Below, in pieces: positions 46,263 to 58,090 of a DNA stretch of 64,000 bases (positions within the stretch are counted from its first letter, which is position 1; every line of letters starts with the position of its first letter). Under the pieces are notes generated by a model that saw only the letters and a program-made list of their open reading frames with translations, searched no databases and was not told the DNA's origin. The stretch is taken from positions 611,019 to 675,018 of the forward strand of contig JALPQD010000408.1 in the NCBI GenBank assembly GCA_023101885.1. Direction: 5' to 3'. Position numbers and translations under genes: made by a program. Source of the DNA: Typhlomys cinereus (Eukaryota; Chordata; Mammalia; Rodentia; Platacanthomyidae).

Positions 46263-47595
46263 ATACCTCATGTCCAAATGCTATATCACATCATGGTGGG
46301 GGCTTTGCTATAGAAATTTGGAGAGACACGGTTCAGTCCTAGAATCATCTTTTTTTTTTTTTTTTTTTTACTGTTTTACAGATACCTTCTTCAGAGTTTT
46401 TCTTTCTTAATTAGAAAAAGGAAATCTTTGCCCATGCCAGATTTTACTTTCATGAGACAGGAGTGACATTAGGGTTCATGCAAAGATGTTCAGTGGGGAT
46501 CCAAAGAAGCAATAATATTACCATATTCAAAAGGTCAGAAGAACATAAAGTAGCTAGAGAGCCTTAGTAAAGACTTAATTGAAAGACATGAAGAGCGATG
46601 AGTTTTAAGGCAGTAGGTACCTTGAATACATTTGCACATTATATTGCAACACAGAGAATGACCCAAGGGAAAGATCAATGCATAGGTGCAGCAGACACCA
46701 GTGGCTAGAACTGGACTTGGCCAGTGCAAATGAGTGGAAGGTTTGTAGGAATGATTAGAGTTACTCAGGAGATAGCTACCTAGTGACTGCATGGATGAGA
46801 AGAGATGGAAAAGGTATGAACCATCCAAATAGGCCCATAGAAAGTAACTGAGAACCAAGAAATTCTCTTCTGTCCCACAATGCATCCCAAAGTGACAACT
46901 GAATCATTCCTAAAAAGCAGTGTGGACAATGTTTCCCAGGGGAGAATTTCCTAAGGGCAGCTATCTGCAAAGAATAAAAGCTGGCTTCCCGAGGGGAAAA
47001 AAATCATAAGTAAACCCCCACATCTTGAAAGCACAAAGGATAATCCATCACCTGCTCCTGACTTTGTTCTGGGTTACAAAAACCATTGTTTACGGGAACA
47101 AAGAGAGAAGAGAACTGATAAGCACTCAAGCTGGAGAAAACCTGCCTGAGAATGAAGGAGTGAAGCCAAGCTCAAGCTTTCTGTCTGCTGAAAAAGACAG
47201 AGACCCCCTGAGAGCTCCAAATTATGAACATAAAGAAGTCAGTTTCCAGCGGGAACTTGTGCCGTATTCACAATACCTAGAAATGACCTTGCGTCATTTC
47301 CCATCTGATGAGTTAGAAACTCAAGCTCAAGGTCAATAAAGTAATACTAAGAAAGACTTAGAGGGGGACCCCAGCTTTCCTCATCAGACACTATGTCTTA
47401 GGATTCTCTCTTCTCGGCTGTTCTCCATGCTGTCCAGAATGACTCTGGATAGGCAAGCGCTGGCTCCATGCAGACTGTAGTCACTCTAAGTTATGGAAAG
47501 TCCATAGCAAAAAGTTCAAGGATGGAATCTGAGGACTGAGGATTTTGATGCTGATTCCTCTTGGTGACATTCTTGCAAGGCTTAGGATGGCTGTC
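45571..47595. other. No gene recognised; one long sense frame without ATG
   Basis: 47025-47339 is open for 104 codons but begins only with TTG and has no early ATG. No family match. The sequence around 45800-45850 looks like a MIR remnant. Confidence 0.5.
46218..46257 (+). repeat. (CA)n microsatellite
   Basis: An uninterrupted CA run near GTATGTATACACAC, not clearly attached to a SINE body. A T-run follows at 46351-46369. Confidence 0.9.
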
Positions 47596-48010
47596 ACGGT
47601 GTAAATTGCATTTGAGCATGTACCCCAAAGGTTAATGTGTTAGAATTTTGGTCCTAATGGGACACTGTTTTTTTAAACATTTTTTATTATTTCCGCTCAT
47701 ACAAACTTAATAGGTACACCAGTTCCCTCCTTCCCTCCTCCTCCCCCCGACCCCCCCCCGCTCCCCCTCCCCTCACCCCTCCCTCCCCATCCCCCAGTGC
47801 CCTCCCAATCCCTGGAGAATCCCTTAATGTGCATGCCAAACTCTCCTCTGGGTCCTCCTCTCCGATGATGTACCAGAGGCATTTCCCTGAACCCTCTCCT
47901 GTGTTCCCCTTAAGCATAGGAACACTATTTTGGCTGCCTAATGGGACACTGTTAAGAAGTAAGTGCAACCTTTAAGAGGCAGGACTGTTAAACACTAAGG
48001 TATATACCTT
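47596..48010 (+). mobile_element. MaLR-like LTR fragment split by an L1 end
   Basis: GTACCCCAAAGGTTAATGTG before and AACCTTTAAGAGGCAGGACT after the inserted L1 tail. Removing the insertion restores one continuous old LTR segment. Confidence 0.6.
47670..47938 (-). mobile_element. Very short 5'-truncated LINE-1 3' end
   Basis: Reverse complement of the last ~270 bases of the same L1 3' UTR, including the C-rich (minus-strand G-rich) tract. It is flanked by a perfect 15-bp duplication, TAATGGGACACTGTT, at 47655-47669 and 47939-47953. It interrupts an old MaLR-like LTR. Confidence 0.92.
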
Positions 48011-49420
48011 TAGGGAAAAAACACACATTTTCTAAGCATCATTTCTTTTAGTTTTAGGTGAACCTTTTTGAAAGAAAGAATGTCAGAAGCATTCCCATCA
48101 GCCATCTCCAGTAGCAGCTCCACATGACCAAAATTGTTTCTGTCCATTATTTTAACTTTTGGGACTTGTACCTGTAACCTTCAGACAAGCATGTCCAAAA
48201 ATGTATCCTCTTAAACTATGACTCCTGTATTGAACCTGAGCAAGAAGCCAGTTAAACTAAGAACCAAGTAAGTAAGAGAGGACAGAAAGGGTGATATGTT
48301 CAGCTCTCTGAAGGCAAACCTTAGAGGTTCAGAACAAAAACCTGCCCCACAAGGAGAAAAGAGTCTCAGTCATCAGATAACATTTTAATGCTGGACTAGG
48401 AGACAGACACAGAACTGACAAAGAAACAGAGATGCTCAAAGAAACTTACCTTTAAAAATGAAGTTTCCATTGTTCCGACAAAAGTTACATTGTACTAGTG
48501 TTGGTTAATCTATGACAGATTACACTGAACTGCACAATGAAATGTTGTTCTGAAATAAATCTCCCCGGCTCCATAAAAATGACATTTTATGGCTTGTCTT
48601 GATAATCTTTCATCCATTTAGGATTCTGCTTGACAGAGAAAGTTGACATTGTTAAATAGTATTAAGTTCCCCAGCTCTCTCAGCTCACAAAGAAACATTC
48701 CACTGCTGCTTTACAAATTAATCCAAATTAAATATTAGAACATAAACATGAATAAAGTGGGTCTTCTGTCTTCCCACTGTCAGGAATAACAGAAACCAAT
48801 TTAGTTTTATCGAAAGACAAAAGCAAAACCCTTGCGCCCTGGGGTTATTACACTGCCTTAAACAAGGTATGATGTTTTATGATACCCCGAATGATGAATT
48901 TCACAAATATTGGAGGAAAAAAACTACAAAGGCCCAGAGGCCCGTCAACAACCACTTCCCACTCTTCATAACTTGGTGGCAGCAGTGGTATAAACTGTTA
49001 GCCTTTACAGACACATCCATCTCTTTGCACCCTGTGTGCAGATTCGATGGATAATCACTGGCAGAAAAATCATATATTTTTCTCCCTCCTTTGGAATTTC
49101 TGATGCTTTGGGGGTAAGACTTGACTTCCCAGATTATTTTTAAGCTTAATTTTTAGGGATAAGGAAACTGATGAGGCCCTCATGGCAGGAGTTTGAGATC
49201 TGCAGCCTGGTCTGTTTACTTACAATACTCAGTTTACTTATAATACCTGTTCCAGTGTCAGATGACTTGGAGTTGCCATTTCTGTGTCTGTTAAAGAATG
49301 ACAGTACCCCACCTCCCAGGGTTCTAAGGATCAGGAGGGATACAAGTGAAAAAGATACATGCACAAAACCCTTGGTTCACTATGGGGAATTTACTGGACT
49401 CAGAGGGATGTAACTGTGGG
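48011..49420. other. No gene recognised
   Basis: AT-rich block 48590-48760 (ACAAATTAATCCAAATTAAA) may be conserved. Otherwise nothing. Confidence 0.45.
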
Positions 49421-49945
49421 CTACAGCTGCCATTTTATAAAGACTCCACCTTAGCCAGTGATCATTTTAAAAAAAAAGCCTATATTATTTTGGAGGCCTT
49501 TCAAACCCTTCTGACCAATGCCAGTGGTCATTTTGTAAAACTCACACCTCCAGTGTTTACTGCCACACTTCCTTAGTAACTCCTGGGCAGCTCTGCAGCA
49601 ATGTCTGAGACTGTAAAAGATTTGACTCCACTCGGGGTCTCTCCTCTTTTGTGCTCTTCTCTCTCTCTTCTCCCGTTCCCCAGACTGTTCATGCTCTTAG
49701 GTCTCTCCTCCCACCAGGCTGTCCTTGCGACTCTCTCCCTGGCTGTCTCTTCCACTCTGATGCTCGCCTACCTTAAGGCTAAACTGTGGCTCCCTTGGCC
49801 ACCTGGCCCACAACCCCAAATAAACTCCTATTTCTTAAGCCTCTCCTTCATGCCAATCTCTCTTTATTCAGGGACCTTCGCGGGCACCCATACCATGGTC
49901 AGAGTCCCTCTCCATTCACTTCCCCACCAACCGAACAGTAACCAG
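49421..49945 (+). mobile_element. LTR family B, copy 1
   Basis: Shares with 62290-62692: CCATTTTATAAAGACTCCAC/ACTATTTTGTAAAGTCTCCA, CTTCC(T/C)TAGTAAC, CTTCATGCCAATCTCTCTTT and (A/C)CCATACCATGGTCA. AATAAA at 49819-49824 fits an LTR R-region. No coding sequence beside it. Confidence 0.7.
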
Positions 49946-51208
49946 CATCAGCAATGACAGAGGGAACATTCCAGGCTCAAACTCACGGCAGTCACGATAC
50001 AATCACTGGTTTTCCTAAAAGCAGGACAGGAAAGCCCTTCTCTCCCTGGTCCCTACTCATTTGCACTGAGTTTCACATGGTTCAACAACTCAACTCCAGT
50101 GATTCTCAAGTTTTGCTATACACTGGAATCACCTGCAGGGTGCATTTAGGTGTCCCAGTTTCCAGCCACACCCCTATACTTATCAAATCAGAATATTTGA
50201 GATAAATCCAATTACTGGTATTTTCAAAGATTTTCAGATGATCCTACTACACAACCAGGTTTGAAAATCAAACTCCTTTCTATAGTTTTGTTTCAAAAAA
50301 TATGTCCACCTTCAAAACCAAACCCAGGACAAACAAATTCTGAGCCCCTTTCTCCAGTCAGTCAGATAGGTGGTTACCTGCCCTGGTTCTTGCTGAAACA
50401 TGAAGTTCTCAGTATGAATGGGTGGAGGGGGGGTTAGGAGGTAGGCCTGGCAGTGGAGGGAGAAGAGAGCTTCCCTCTTCAAACTTGAACAAAATTATAT
50501 AAAGGATCCCAATATCAAATAAAGTTGGTTACTTAGCATTCACAAGAGATAAGATGATTTCATTACTGTAGAACTTCTCGGGCTGTTTGGGTCACAGCTC
50601 ACTGTGACTGAGCGGGAGGGGACTGTAGAAGCCTTCATTTTCTCAGAGAACTTCAGGGGACCACTACTTTCCCAGGCTAATTCTCCCCTAACCGTGTGGG
50701 CAAAGTCAGTTCACCAGGTTTGCACACAGGCATCTTACTGAGTGATCGCTCCAGCTCTTCTCAGAGCATTTCAAGAACTAGGGTCTCAAAGAATACACTA
50801 TTAGAACCTTTCTGCCGTGTTGGGGGTCTTATCTCTCAGGAGACATTCAACAATGGATAGCCAACCACTCCAGCATTTGGTGAATAGGAGCCAAGGATTC
50901 TGGAAAATACTGTACAATACTGTACAATGCACAAAGCAATCTCTACCATAAAGAGTTATATTTGGTATCAAATGTCAAGTGAAAAGCCCTAGTTTAGGCT
51001 GGCTTCTTTCTCCCAATACCTTAACCCTGTAGACTCAGAAATAGAGGGTGAGAAAGAGAAGAGGATGAAAAGGGAGAAAACAAATAAAACAGAGAGGAAA
51101 TGGGAGTGGAGGAGGTAATAAAGGCAGAAGTAGGAAAGAAACTGGGGGAAAAGAGAAGAGACACCAGCTTAACACTTGTCAAACCTTGGAAGCAATTAAG
51201 ATTTTCTT
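49946..51208. other. No gene recognised
   Basis: Intergenic sequence between an LTR and an old SINE. No exon or RNA seen. Confidence 0.5.
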
Positions 51209-51425
51209 GGGTTGAAGAGATGGTTCAGTGGATAAAGCAATTGCTCCACAAGTATAAAGACTGAGAGTTTGGGTCCCCAGAGGTCACATAAAAGCTGTAC
51301 TCATGTGGAGGCCGCCTGTAATCCCAGCCCTCAAGAGGTAAAATCAGGAATCCCCAGGGCAAGCTGACCAACTTCCCAAGTCAAGTGGGGAACCCTGGGT
51401 TCAATTAGGAGACTCCGCATTAATT
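51209..51425 (+). mobile_element. B4/RSINE-like SINE
   Basis: TTGGGTTGAAGAGATGGTTC head, GTTTGGGTCCCCAGAGGTCA, then a B1-like GCCTGTAATCCCAGCCCTCA. Its 3' end runs into the repeat at 51430. Confidence 0.65.
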
Positions 51426-51429
51426 GTTA

Positions 51430-51838
51430 CAGTTAGAAAAACAAGGCATATGGGAGCAGGGGTTTCATCTGACTTGTTTGCCCAGTTACATTTCTTAATC
51501 TAGCTTGGCAGGAGAAGTCACACCAACACCAGAGGCCAAGGGAACTGGCTACACCGTATCCACAGGGCTTCTGAGAGAGGGACAAACTTCCTTGCCAGAC
51601 AGCCAAGTCCAAGTATACCAAGGAATGCCAACTTACTGACTGTCATCTCCCTCCATGTTATACACTTGCCCAGGGAATAGTCCTACCCACTATGAGCTGA
51701 GTCCCCCCCAACACACACACACCCATAAATTAGACAATCTCCTGCAGGCTTGCTCAGGGTTCAACTCAACTAATTCTTTGTAAATGTGCCCAGAGCACTG
51801 CCTTCAATCGTCAAGTTGCACCTGCAATTATGATAATA
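51430..51838 (-). repeat. LTR-like repeat family D
   Basis: Reverse orientation: ACACCAACACCAGAGGCCAA, CCAAGTATACCAAGGAATGC, CTTGCCCAGGGAATAGTCC, TGCAGGCTTGCTCAGGGTTC. An ACACACACAC insert at about 51711. Confidence 0.65.
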
Positions 51839-52634
51839 ATAAAAGTCGAAAGCATCCCACATCCTTTGGGTGGGATGTACATGTACACATGTGCCCACAC
51901 ACATGCAAACACATAGACATGCATGTACAAACATACGCACAAGAAAAGTAGAAAGATATCCTTCAAAAGGTGAATGGGTAAGTAAACTGGAAAATCAAGT
52001 AGTCAGAATTTAAATCAATCTATGAAAATTTGCTAAGGAAATTAAATATATATCAATCTGAAGGAAGCCAATCTGAACAGACTCCCTGCTGTGTGATTCC
52101 AACATGTGATATCCTAGAAAAAGGTAAAACAATGAGATCGTGAACAGACCAGCAGGTACCAGAGGTTAGGAAGGAGCTTTGTAAGGTGGTGAAACCATTG
52201 TGTGACATGACAGTGATGGACGCATGTCCAAGCCTAATGTACCACACCAAAAGTGAGCCCTAACCGAAGCTGTGGCCTGCATGTTTATGATGCGGTCAAC
52301 GCAGGTTCATCAGTTTTTAGCACATTCTGATGGGAAGGGCAGGAGATTCTTGGGAGCTCTTTCAGCTTGATTTAGTTCTGAAAGCTGAGGTCTCTCTGCT
52401 GCATCCTTTGAAAGCCAGACTCTTGCTATTAACCCAGGCAGTTCACAATCCTAATTCAGCCTCCCAATACTTTAGGCATCCCATACCCAGCTAAACTCTG
52501 TAGAAGAGGAGAAAGGAGGGAGAGGATGAAGCTGGAGAGAGGAGGAGGGAACAGGAAGAACTGACAAAAGGAGGGAGGAGAAGATAAAAACCAGAGCCCC
52601 ACACGGCTGTTGGCTGTCCCCAGCCTTCTCGGCC
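51839..52634. other. 3' flank of CBY2, no gene recognised
   Basis: Purine-rich GAGGAGAAAGGAGGGAG tract near 52503-52585, just past the presumed CBY2 cleavage site. No convergent gene's last exon is seen. Confidence 0.5.
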
Positions 52635-52640
52635 TTTATT
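52635..52640 (-). terminator. Polyadenylation signal of CBY2
   Basis: AATAAA on the minus strand, 156 bases past the stop codon and the first such hexamer in the 3' flank. This implies a short 3' UTR of roughly 175 bases. The position is consistent with a compact testis-type mRNA. No transcript evidence is available from sequence alone. Confidence 0.75.
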
Positions 52641-52795
52641 GCTTTCCTGGGTGTAAAAGGGCCCTGGGCCCGGCTATCCCACAGGTGTACACTGGTGGGT
52701 GAGGCGAGGAAGACAAAGGAAGGCAGGGGATTTTTCTCTCTCTCTCGCCGGAGGTCTAGGTCCCAACTCAGAGTCCCCGGTCTGCCGCCGGGACC

Positions 52796-53980
52796 TCAGA
52801 CCCTGCTGGGCTTCTTGGGCTCTTTGCTCTTGGCAGGCATGAAGGCGTACAGCTCTTCGATGAGCATCTCCATCCGGGCCGTGACCTCGGTCACCGTGTC
52901 GATGACCAGTCGCTGCTGCAGCTTCAGCTTGTTGTTCTCCCACAGGGCCTTGTTCTCCTCCTGGCACACGCGGTGCTCCTCCCGCAGCACGTGCAGGGCC
53001 CGGTTCTCCTCCTGCAGCAGCCGGTTCTCCTCCCGCAGGGCCTGCAGCGCCTGGCTCATCTCCCGCAGCAGCTTCAGGGGCTGCGCGCTGTCCGTCAGGT
53101 TGGGGCCCACCTTGCCCTCTTCCTCATCGGGGGGCCCGGAGAGGTTGCTGACCATCTCCCGCAAGGCCCGGAGCGTCTTGACGTCCTCCTGCGGGGTGGC
53201 GGGTCCTTTGGGCTCCTCGAACGGAGAGGTGAGGCCCGGGCCCTGGTCTGGCAGCAGCCCAGGGCTGTGGGGCTCCTCCTGGGTGGAGGAGGGTTTGCCC
53301 TCCTCCGCGGAAGTCGCGTTGTCCTCGGCCTGCGCCCAGTACGCCTGCCTCTGCTCCAGCAGCTGCTGGAGGGCGCGGTTCTCCTCGCGGATGAGCTGCA
53401 GAGTGTTCTCCTTGCTGCGCTGCACCGGCAGGCTGATAGCTTCCTTCTTCACGGCCTCCTGCGAGGCCGGGTCCTTGTGCAGAAGCTGCGACGAGGTCTG
53501 GCTCTCCTCGTGACCCAGCGCGACCTTGTGCTCTTCCCAGAAGACCTGCAGGATCTTGTTCTCCTTGCGCAGGGCTTTGTTCTCGTCCCGCAGGGCCCGG
53601 TTCTCGTCCCGCAACGACTTGTTCTCCTCCTGCAGCACGTACTCCTTGGCCAACCGCTTGTGGTGCAGCTTGTGATGGAAGGAGGAGGAGGGCGAGAAGT
53701 AAGGCGACTGCAGGCGGCAGTTCTCATTCACCCACCGCCCGTCCTGGAAGACGAACATCTCATCGCTGAGCTGCACCCGGGGCGGGTTGTAATCGAGCTC
53801 CAGGTCGGCCTGGGAGGTGGGGCGGTCCATGGGGTCGAAGGGCACGGAGGAGAAGCGGTTGAGGGGGTAGGAGTGCTGGCTGGCCACCCTGCGGTTCATT
53901 CGGGTCAAGGTGGCCTGCCTGGAGCAGCGCGGTGTGCTGTACAGGTTGTGGAGCCTCAGGAAGGGCTCGGTGGTACCCCT
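52796..53980 (-). CDS. CBY2: CBY2 coding exon 3 (residues 53-446) with the Chibby core and coiled coils
   Basis: The acceptor is TTTTCTCTGGCAG directly above 53980. The frame opens with AGG GGT ACC (RGTTEPF) and runs to TGA at 52798-52796. It is strongly GC-rich compared with its flanks and carries nearly all conserved blocks: [23 protein letters not shown], the Chibby core FQDGRW, the four-heptad zipper and the C-terminal coiled coil ending EELYAFMP. Because of the biased codon use, the opposite strand is also open over long stretches; those frames have no family match and are treated as by-products. Confidence 0.95.
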   Translation of the reverse strand, partial: RGTTEPFLRLHNLYSTPRCSRQATLTRMNRRVASQHSYPLNRFSSVPFDPMDRPTSQADLELDYNPPRVQLSDEMFVFQDGRWVNENCRLQSPYFSPSSSFHHKLHHKRLAKEYVLQEENKSLRDENRALRDENKALRKENKILQVFWEEHKVALGHEESQTSSQLLHKDPASQEAVKKEAISLPVQRSKENTLQLIREENRALQQLLEQRQAYWAQAEDNATSAEEGKPSSTQEEPHSPGLLPDQGPGLTSPFEEPKGPATPQEDVKTLRALREMVSNLSGPPDEEEGKVGPNLTDSAQPLKLLREMSQALQALREENRLLQEENRALHVLREEHRVCQEENKALWENNKLKLQQRLVIDTVTEVTARMEMLIEELYAFMPAKSKEPKKPSRV

Positions 53981-56558
53981 CTGCCAGAGAAAACACAGGG
54001 CAGAGCAGCGTTAATGAGGGAACTGGCACCCCCAGGGCTGCAGATGGACCGCAAGGACCACAGACGCGCCCCCACCCCACATGCACACCAGGAAACCTCA
54101 GTGTGTGTGGCGCGGCCACAGTGGGATCCCCACAAGGAAACAATCAGCCCTAGTGTTATTCTGGGATGCTTTGATCATCTTAAGGGAAACCCCGGGCTAG
54201 CTAGCTTCCTTCAGGCTCTGGTCATACAAAATAACTTTTTTTAAAAAAGTAATGTTTAAAGACACCTTAATGGGGCTGGGAATACGACTCAGAGGTTAAA
54301 ACTTTTGTCCCACAAGCAAAAGGATCTGAGTTCAGATCTCCATATCCCATATGGAAAATTAGACAGGTAAAATAGCAGCGGCTTGTGCTTTTAGCCCTGG
54401 AAGGGGGAGCCTACGAAACCCCAGAACAAAGCAATAAAAAAGCAAAGCAATCCACAATGATTCCTCACAGGCACACACACTCAAGCGACCTTTGTACACA
54501 TGCACATACATGTGCACACACACAAATAAAAAGTAGACACCTTAATGAATATGTGCAATCGACTCATTCACATAGAATGTCTGTCTATGCCTTAACAGTG
54601 TCTAACTAACATACCTATCAAAGCACAATCCACATAGCTTCTAATTAGGATTATATCTTCAACATTACAGAGGCCATTTTAAACAATGAAATCAAAGGTC
54701 AAAAAAAGTACAAAAAAAAAAAAAAAGTCAAAATCATGATACATAAACTGCAAAAAAGAGTTTCCAGGATGAGTGCTCTAACAAGAGGGTCCTCAGGTAG
54801 GATCCCACACAGCACTTTACGGGTCCAAGGATGGTTATAAGTGCTGGGGTATCAATAAATACTAATCGGTAAGTTCACAAATATAAAACCCATATGGAAT
54901 GCGCTGAGCCTAAGAGCAGGCCTGTAACTACAGTTATTCAGGAGGCAGTATCAGGAAGGTCAACTGGCTTAAATAGCACATTCCAAGTCAGCTAGAGCTA
55001 CCTAGAAAGACCCTATTAAAAAACAAACAAAAAACAGTAATATGATTCAGTTATGTATGATGGAGGCTAGAGTATGAAATCAGCCAAAAAAAATTTTTTA
55101 AGTTCCAACTCCACCATTCTTCAGTTGCAAGAATTTCAATAAGTTGTATGAACTTCAGTTTCCAGACTTTCAATTGGGATGATTGTGCCTCCTTGCCTCA
55201 TAGAGATATTTTAAACATTGACATGGCTGGGGCTCAGTTCAATAGAAGAACATTTGCCTAGTATGTATACAGCCACTTGAGAAAAACAAATCTACAGACA
55301 GAGTAATATACAGGTGCACTAAGCATGAGCTCTAACCCAGTCTTGTTACCCTAGATAGTGTTCTCAAGCTATCTGAGCCATGGAGTGTTGTGTTCCCACA
55401 GTTGGCATGACCAAAGAGACGGCGTGAGTCACTCCAATAGTCAACTAACAATCAACAGCTGTTAGTTACCGAGATTCCTCTCTTGGCCCATTCAAACTCA
55501 TTACTCTTAGCTGCCCTGGAATCTGTCCTATCAGCCACCCCATGAACATCGACACAACCCTTTGACATATTGCTAGGCCCGATACAAGGTGTGGCTGGAA
55601 ATGTCCCAGACACAAGACTGAGTGATGAGCATTCAACATGTGAGAATGCAGAGAGAAGGGACGCTAAGGAACTGACAAAGGAGATACAATGATGGTGTCC
55701 AGGAACCTCAAAAAGATCCATGGTGCTTGAAATCAAGAAGCCTGGGACTCTCAGAATTCCCAGAAGAGAATAGATTGGATGCGTTTCAATTCAGATTTTT
55801 AAGTCTTTCACCTGTGAGTGTGATTTATAGTATAAAGTGGGGACCAAGAATCTGACTTTGTTACCAGTTCCCTCGGGTAATTCAAACTTCAGGTGTCCAA
55901 CAGCTCTTAAGTCACATTGAACAGACAGTTGGTTTAGGTGAGGCCTACTCCAGGGTTGGAGACCCAGAAGTCAAGACTGGAAGTCATAAGATTCGAAACC
56001 TGGTTGTGAATTTATTGAATAGCATTAGTTTGACTGGCAGTTTGAAACTGGAACCGCCCCCTCCCTGCTCCGAAGACCCAGACTTTTCACTAGTAGAATA
56101 GAGGGAGTCTGGTTTTATCACCCTAAAAGCAAGTCCATGCTGAAAGTCAATGAAGCATACCTATAGAATACTAATATTTTATATTTAGCTTGTGCCACTG
56201 TTATATAAACTGAATGAAGTCATAAAAGCAAAAACTGTTTTTAAATTTACCAAGCAACCTAGAAACAGAAGATCAATATCAATAGGCCAAGAAAAGGAGA
56301 TTTCATTGATGCAAGAATGATGAGATATAGTCAGAAAAAGGTGAACCAGTAGGATACCCACTAGAGAGGAGAGTAGGCAACAGTGTAAGTGATGAATTTT
56401 AAAAGAGAGAGAGAGAGAGATTGTGACTCTTACTTTGAACACACCAGAACAATTTCATCTAAGAGTAAAAACAATGTGTTCTCCAGATATCAATTCCTCA
56501 TTGTTAAAGCTATATTCAAAATTTTATACAGCAAAAGGTAGAAAAGAAGTCATCTACA

Positions 56559-56598
<40 letters not shown>

Positions 56599-57402
56599 AT
56601 ATATAATTTGCATGCTGCATAAAGGTTCAGGGTCTGAGGAGAGAGCTCAATCATTAAATTAATTACCTTGCACCATAAAGACCTAGTTTGATCCCAGAGC
56701 CCACATTTTAAAAAAGTCCGGTGTGGCAATCTCAGTGCTGTGAAGGCACAGACAAGGGTGTCTTCGGAGCTTATTGGCCAGTCAGCTGCATCTACTTGGT
56801 GAGTTCTAGAACAGTGAGAGACCCTGTCTCAAAAACAAACAAACAGGGGCTGAAGAGGTGGCTCAGGGGTTAAGCCTCCGCCTGCAAGGTCCTGAGTTCG
56901 GATCCCAGATCCCACATATAGACGCCAGGCGGAAGCGGGGGCGGCCTGCGCTGTGGTCCTGGTAGGGTGGAGCCTGTGAATCCCGGGGCAGAAGGAGGTG
57001 GAGGCATCCATGGTGGTTCGCGAATTCGTCCGTGGTTCTACACATACACAGACACAGACACACACACACGCGCGCGCACATACACACGCACATGCGCACA
57101 GTTGAATAAAAAAATTTTAAAAAACAAACAAACAAACAAACAAACACACAAACAAACAAAAAAATTCCAAGGGGCTGGGAGAACATTCAGCAGTTAAGAG
57201 CACTTAGCACATAAGCATGATGACCGGAGTTCAAATCCCAGCACCTGCATGAAAAGCCGCCCTAAGCTCCAAGTTCAGTGAGAGAATTATGCCTCACAGG
57301 TGGAGAATGGTAGAGCAGGACAGTTTTATAACCTCCTTTGGCCTCTATGCACACATTGGTGCACACACCCTGCTCCCAAGCCCATGCACATATACCCCCT
57401 CC

Positions 57403-57461
<59 letters not shown>

Positions 57462-58045
57462 TACCTAAGGAATGGCACCTGAGGTTTCCCTCTGCCCTCC
57501 ACACACATACATGCACATACATATAATTTTTTTAATATTCTAAGATCTGGATTCAAAGAAAATATAGTTCACTGCCATTAACTATGCAACTGGTACATCA
57601 TAGTTTTGTATAGATTTGCTTGATTCAGAGAGCCAGGGATAGAGGGCATTCTGCAAGCAGAACCTTTTTTTCCTTTCAACAGATTCTCTTCCATGATTTT
57701 CATGTGTCCCAGTCAGGAAGCATATTGCCTCCTATGGCTAGATCTGGATGCAGAACGAGCCTCAGGGTGGTCAGCCCAGACCATTTCCTTGCACTTTAAA
57801 GTCCCAGGTTCTGGGCTAGAGAGATGGCTCAGGTGTTAAGACACTGCCTCTTAAGCAGAAGGTCCTGGATTCAGATTCCAGATCCCACGTTAAAACGCCA
57901 GGCTTATACTGCTGATGCCTGCACTTCTGGCCCTGGTGGGCAGAGCCTGGAAAAACCTGGAGCGAAGCAAAAAGGAGGTAGAAGCAATCCAGGATGATTC
58001 CCAAAGTCACTATTTGTCTTCCTCAGGGACATACAGTACCCTCTG

Positions 58046-58090
<45 letters not shown>

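Noticed and set aside
47025..47339. 104-codon frame with a hydrophobic start as a small secreted protein
   Set aside because: It begins with TTG, has no ATG near the start, no family match, and no flanking exon signals.
52973..54244. 423-codon open frame on the plus strand as a possible gene
   Set aside because: It is exactly antisense to the CBY2 coding exon, rich in Leu/Val/Gly/Gln from reversed heptad codons, has no family match, and ends in intron sequence.
57262..57556. Cys-Val and His-Thr repeat open frames over CA/GT runs (also at 16742, 17054, 24021, 39508)
   Set aside because: These are translations of dinucleotide repeats in SINE tails.
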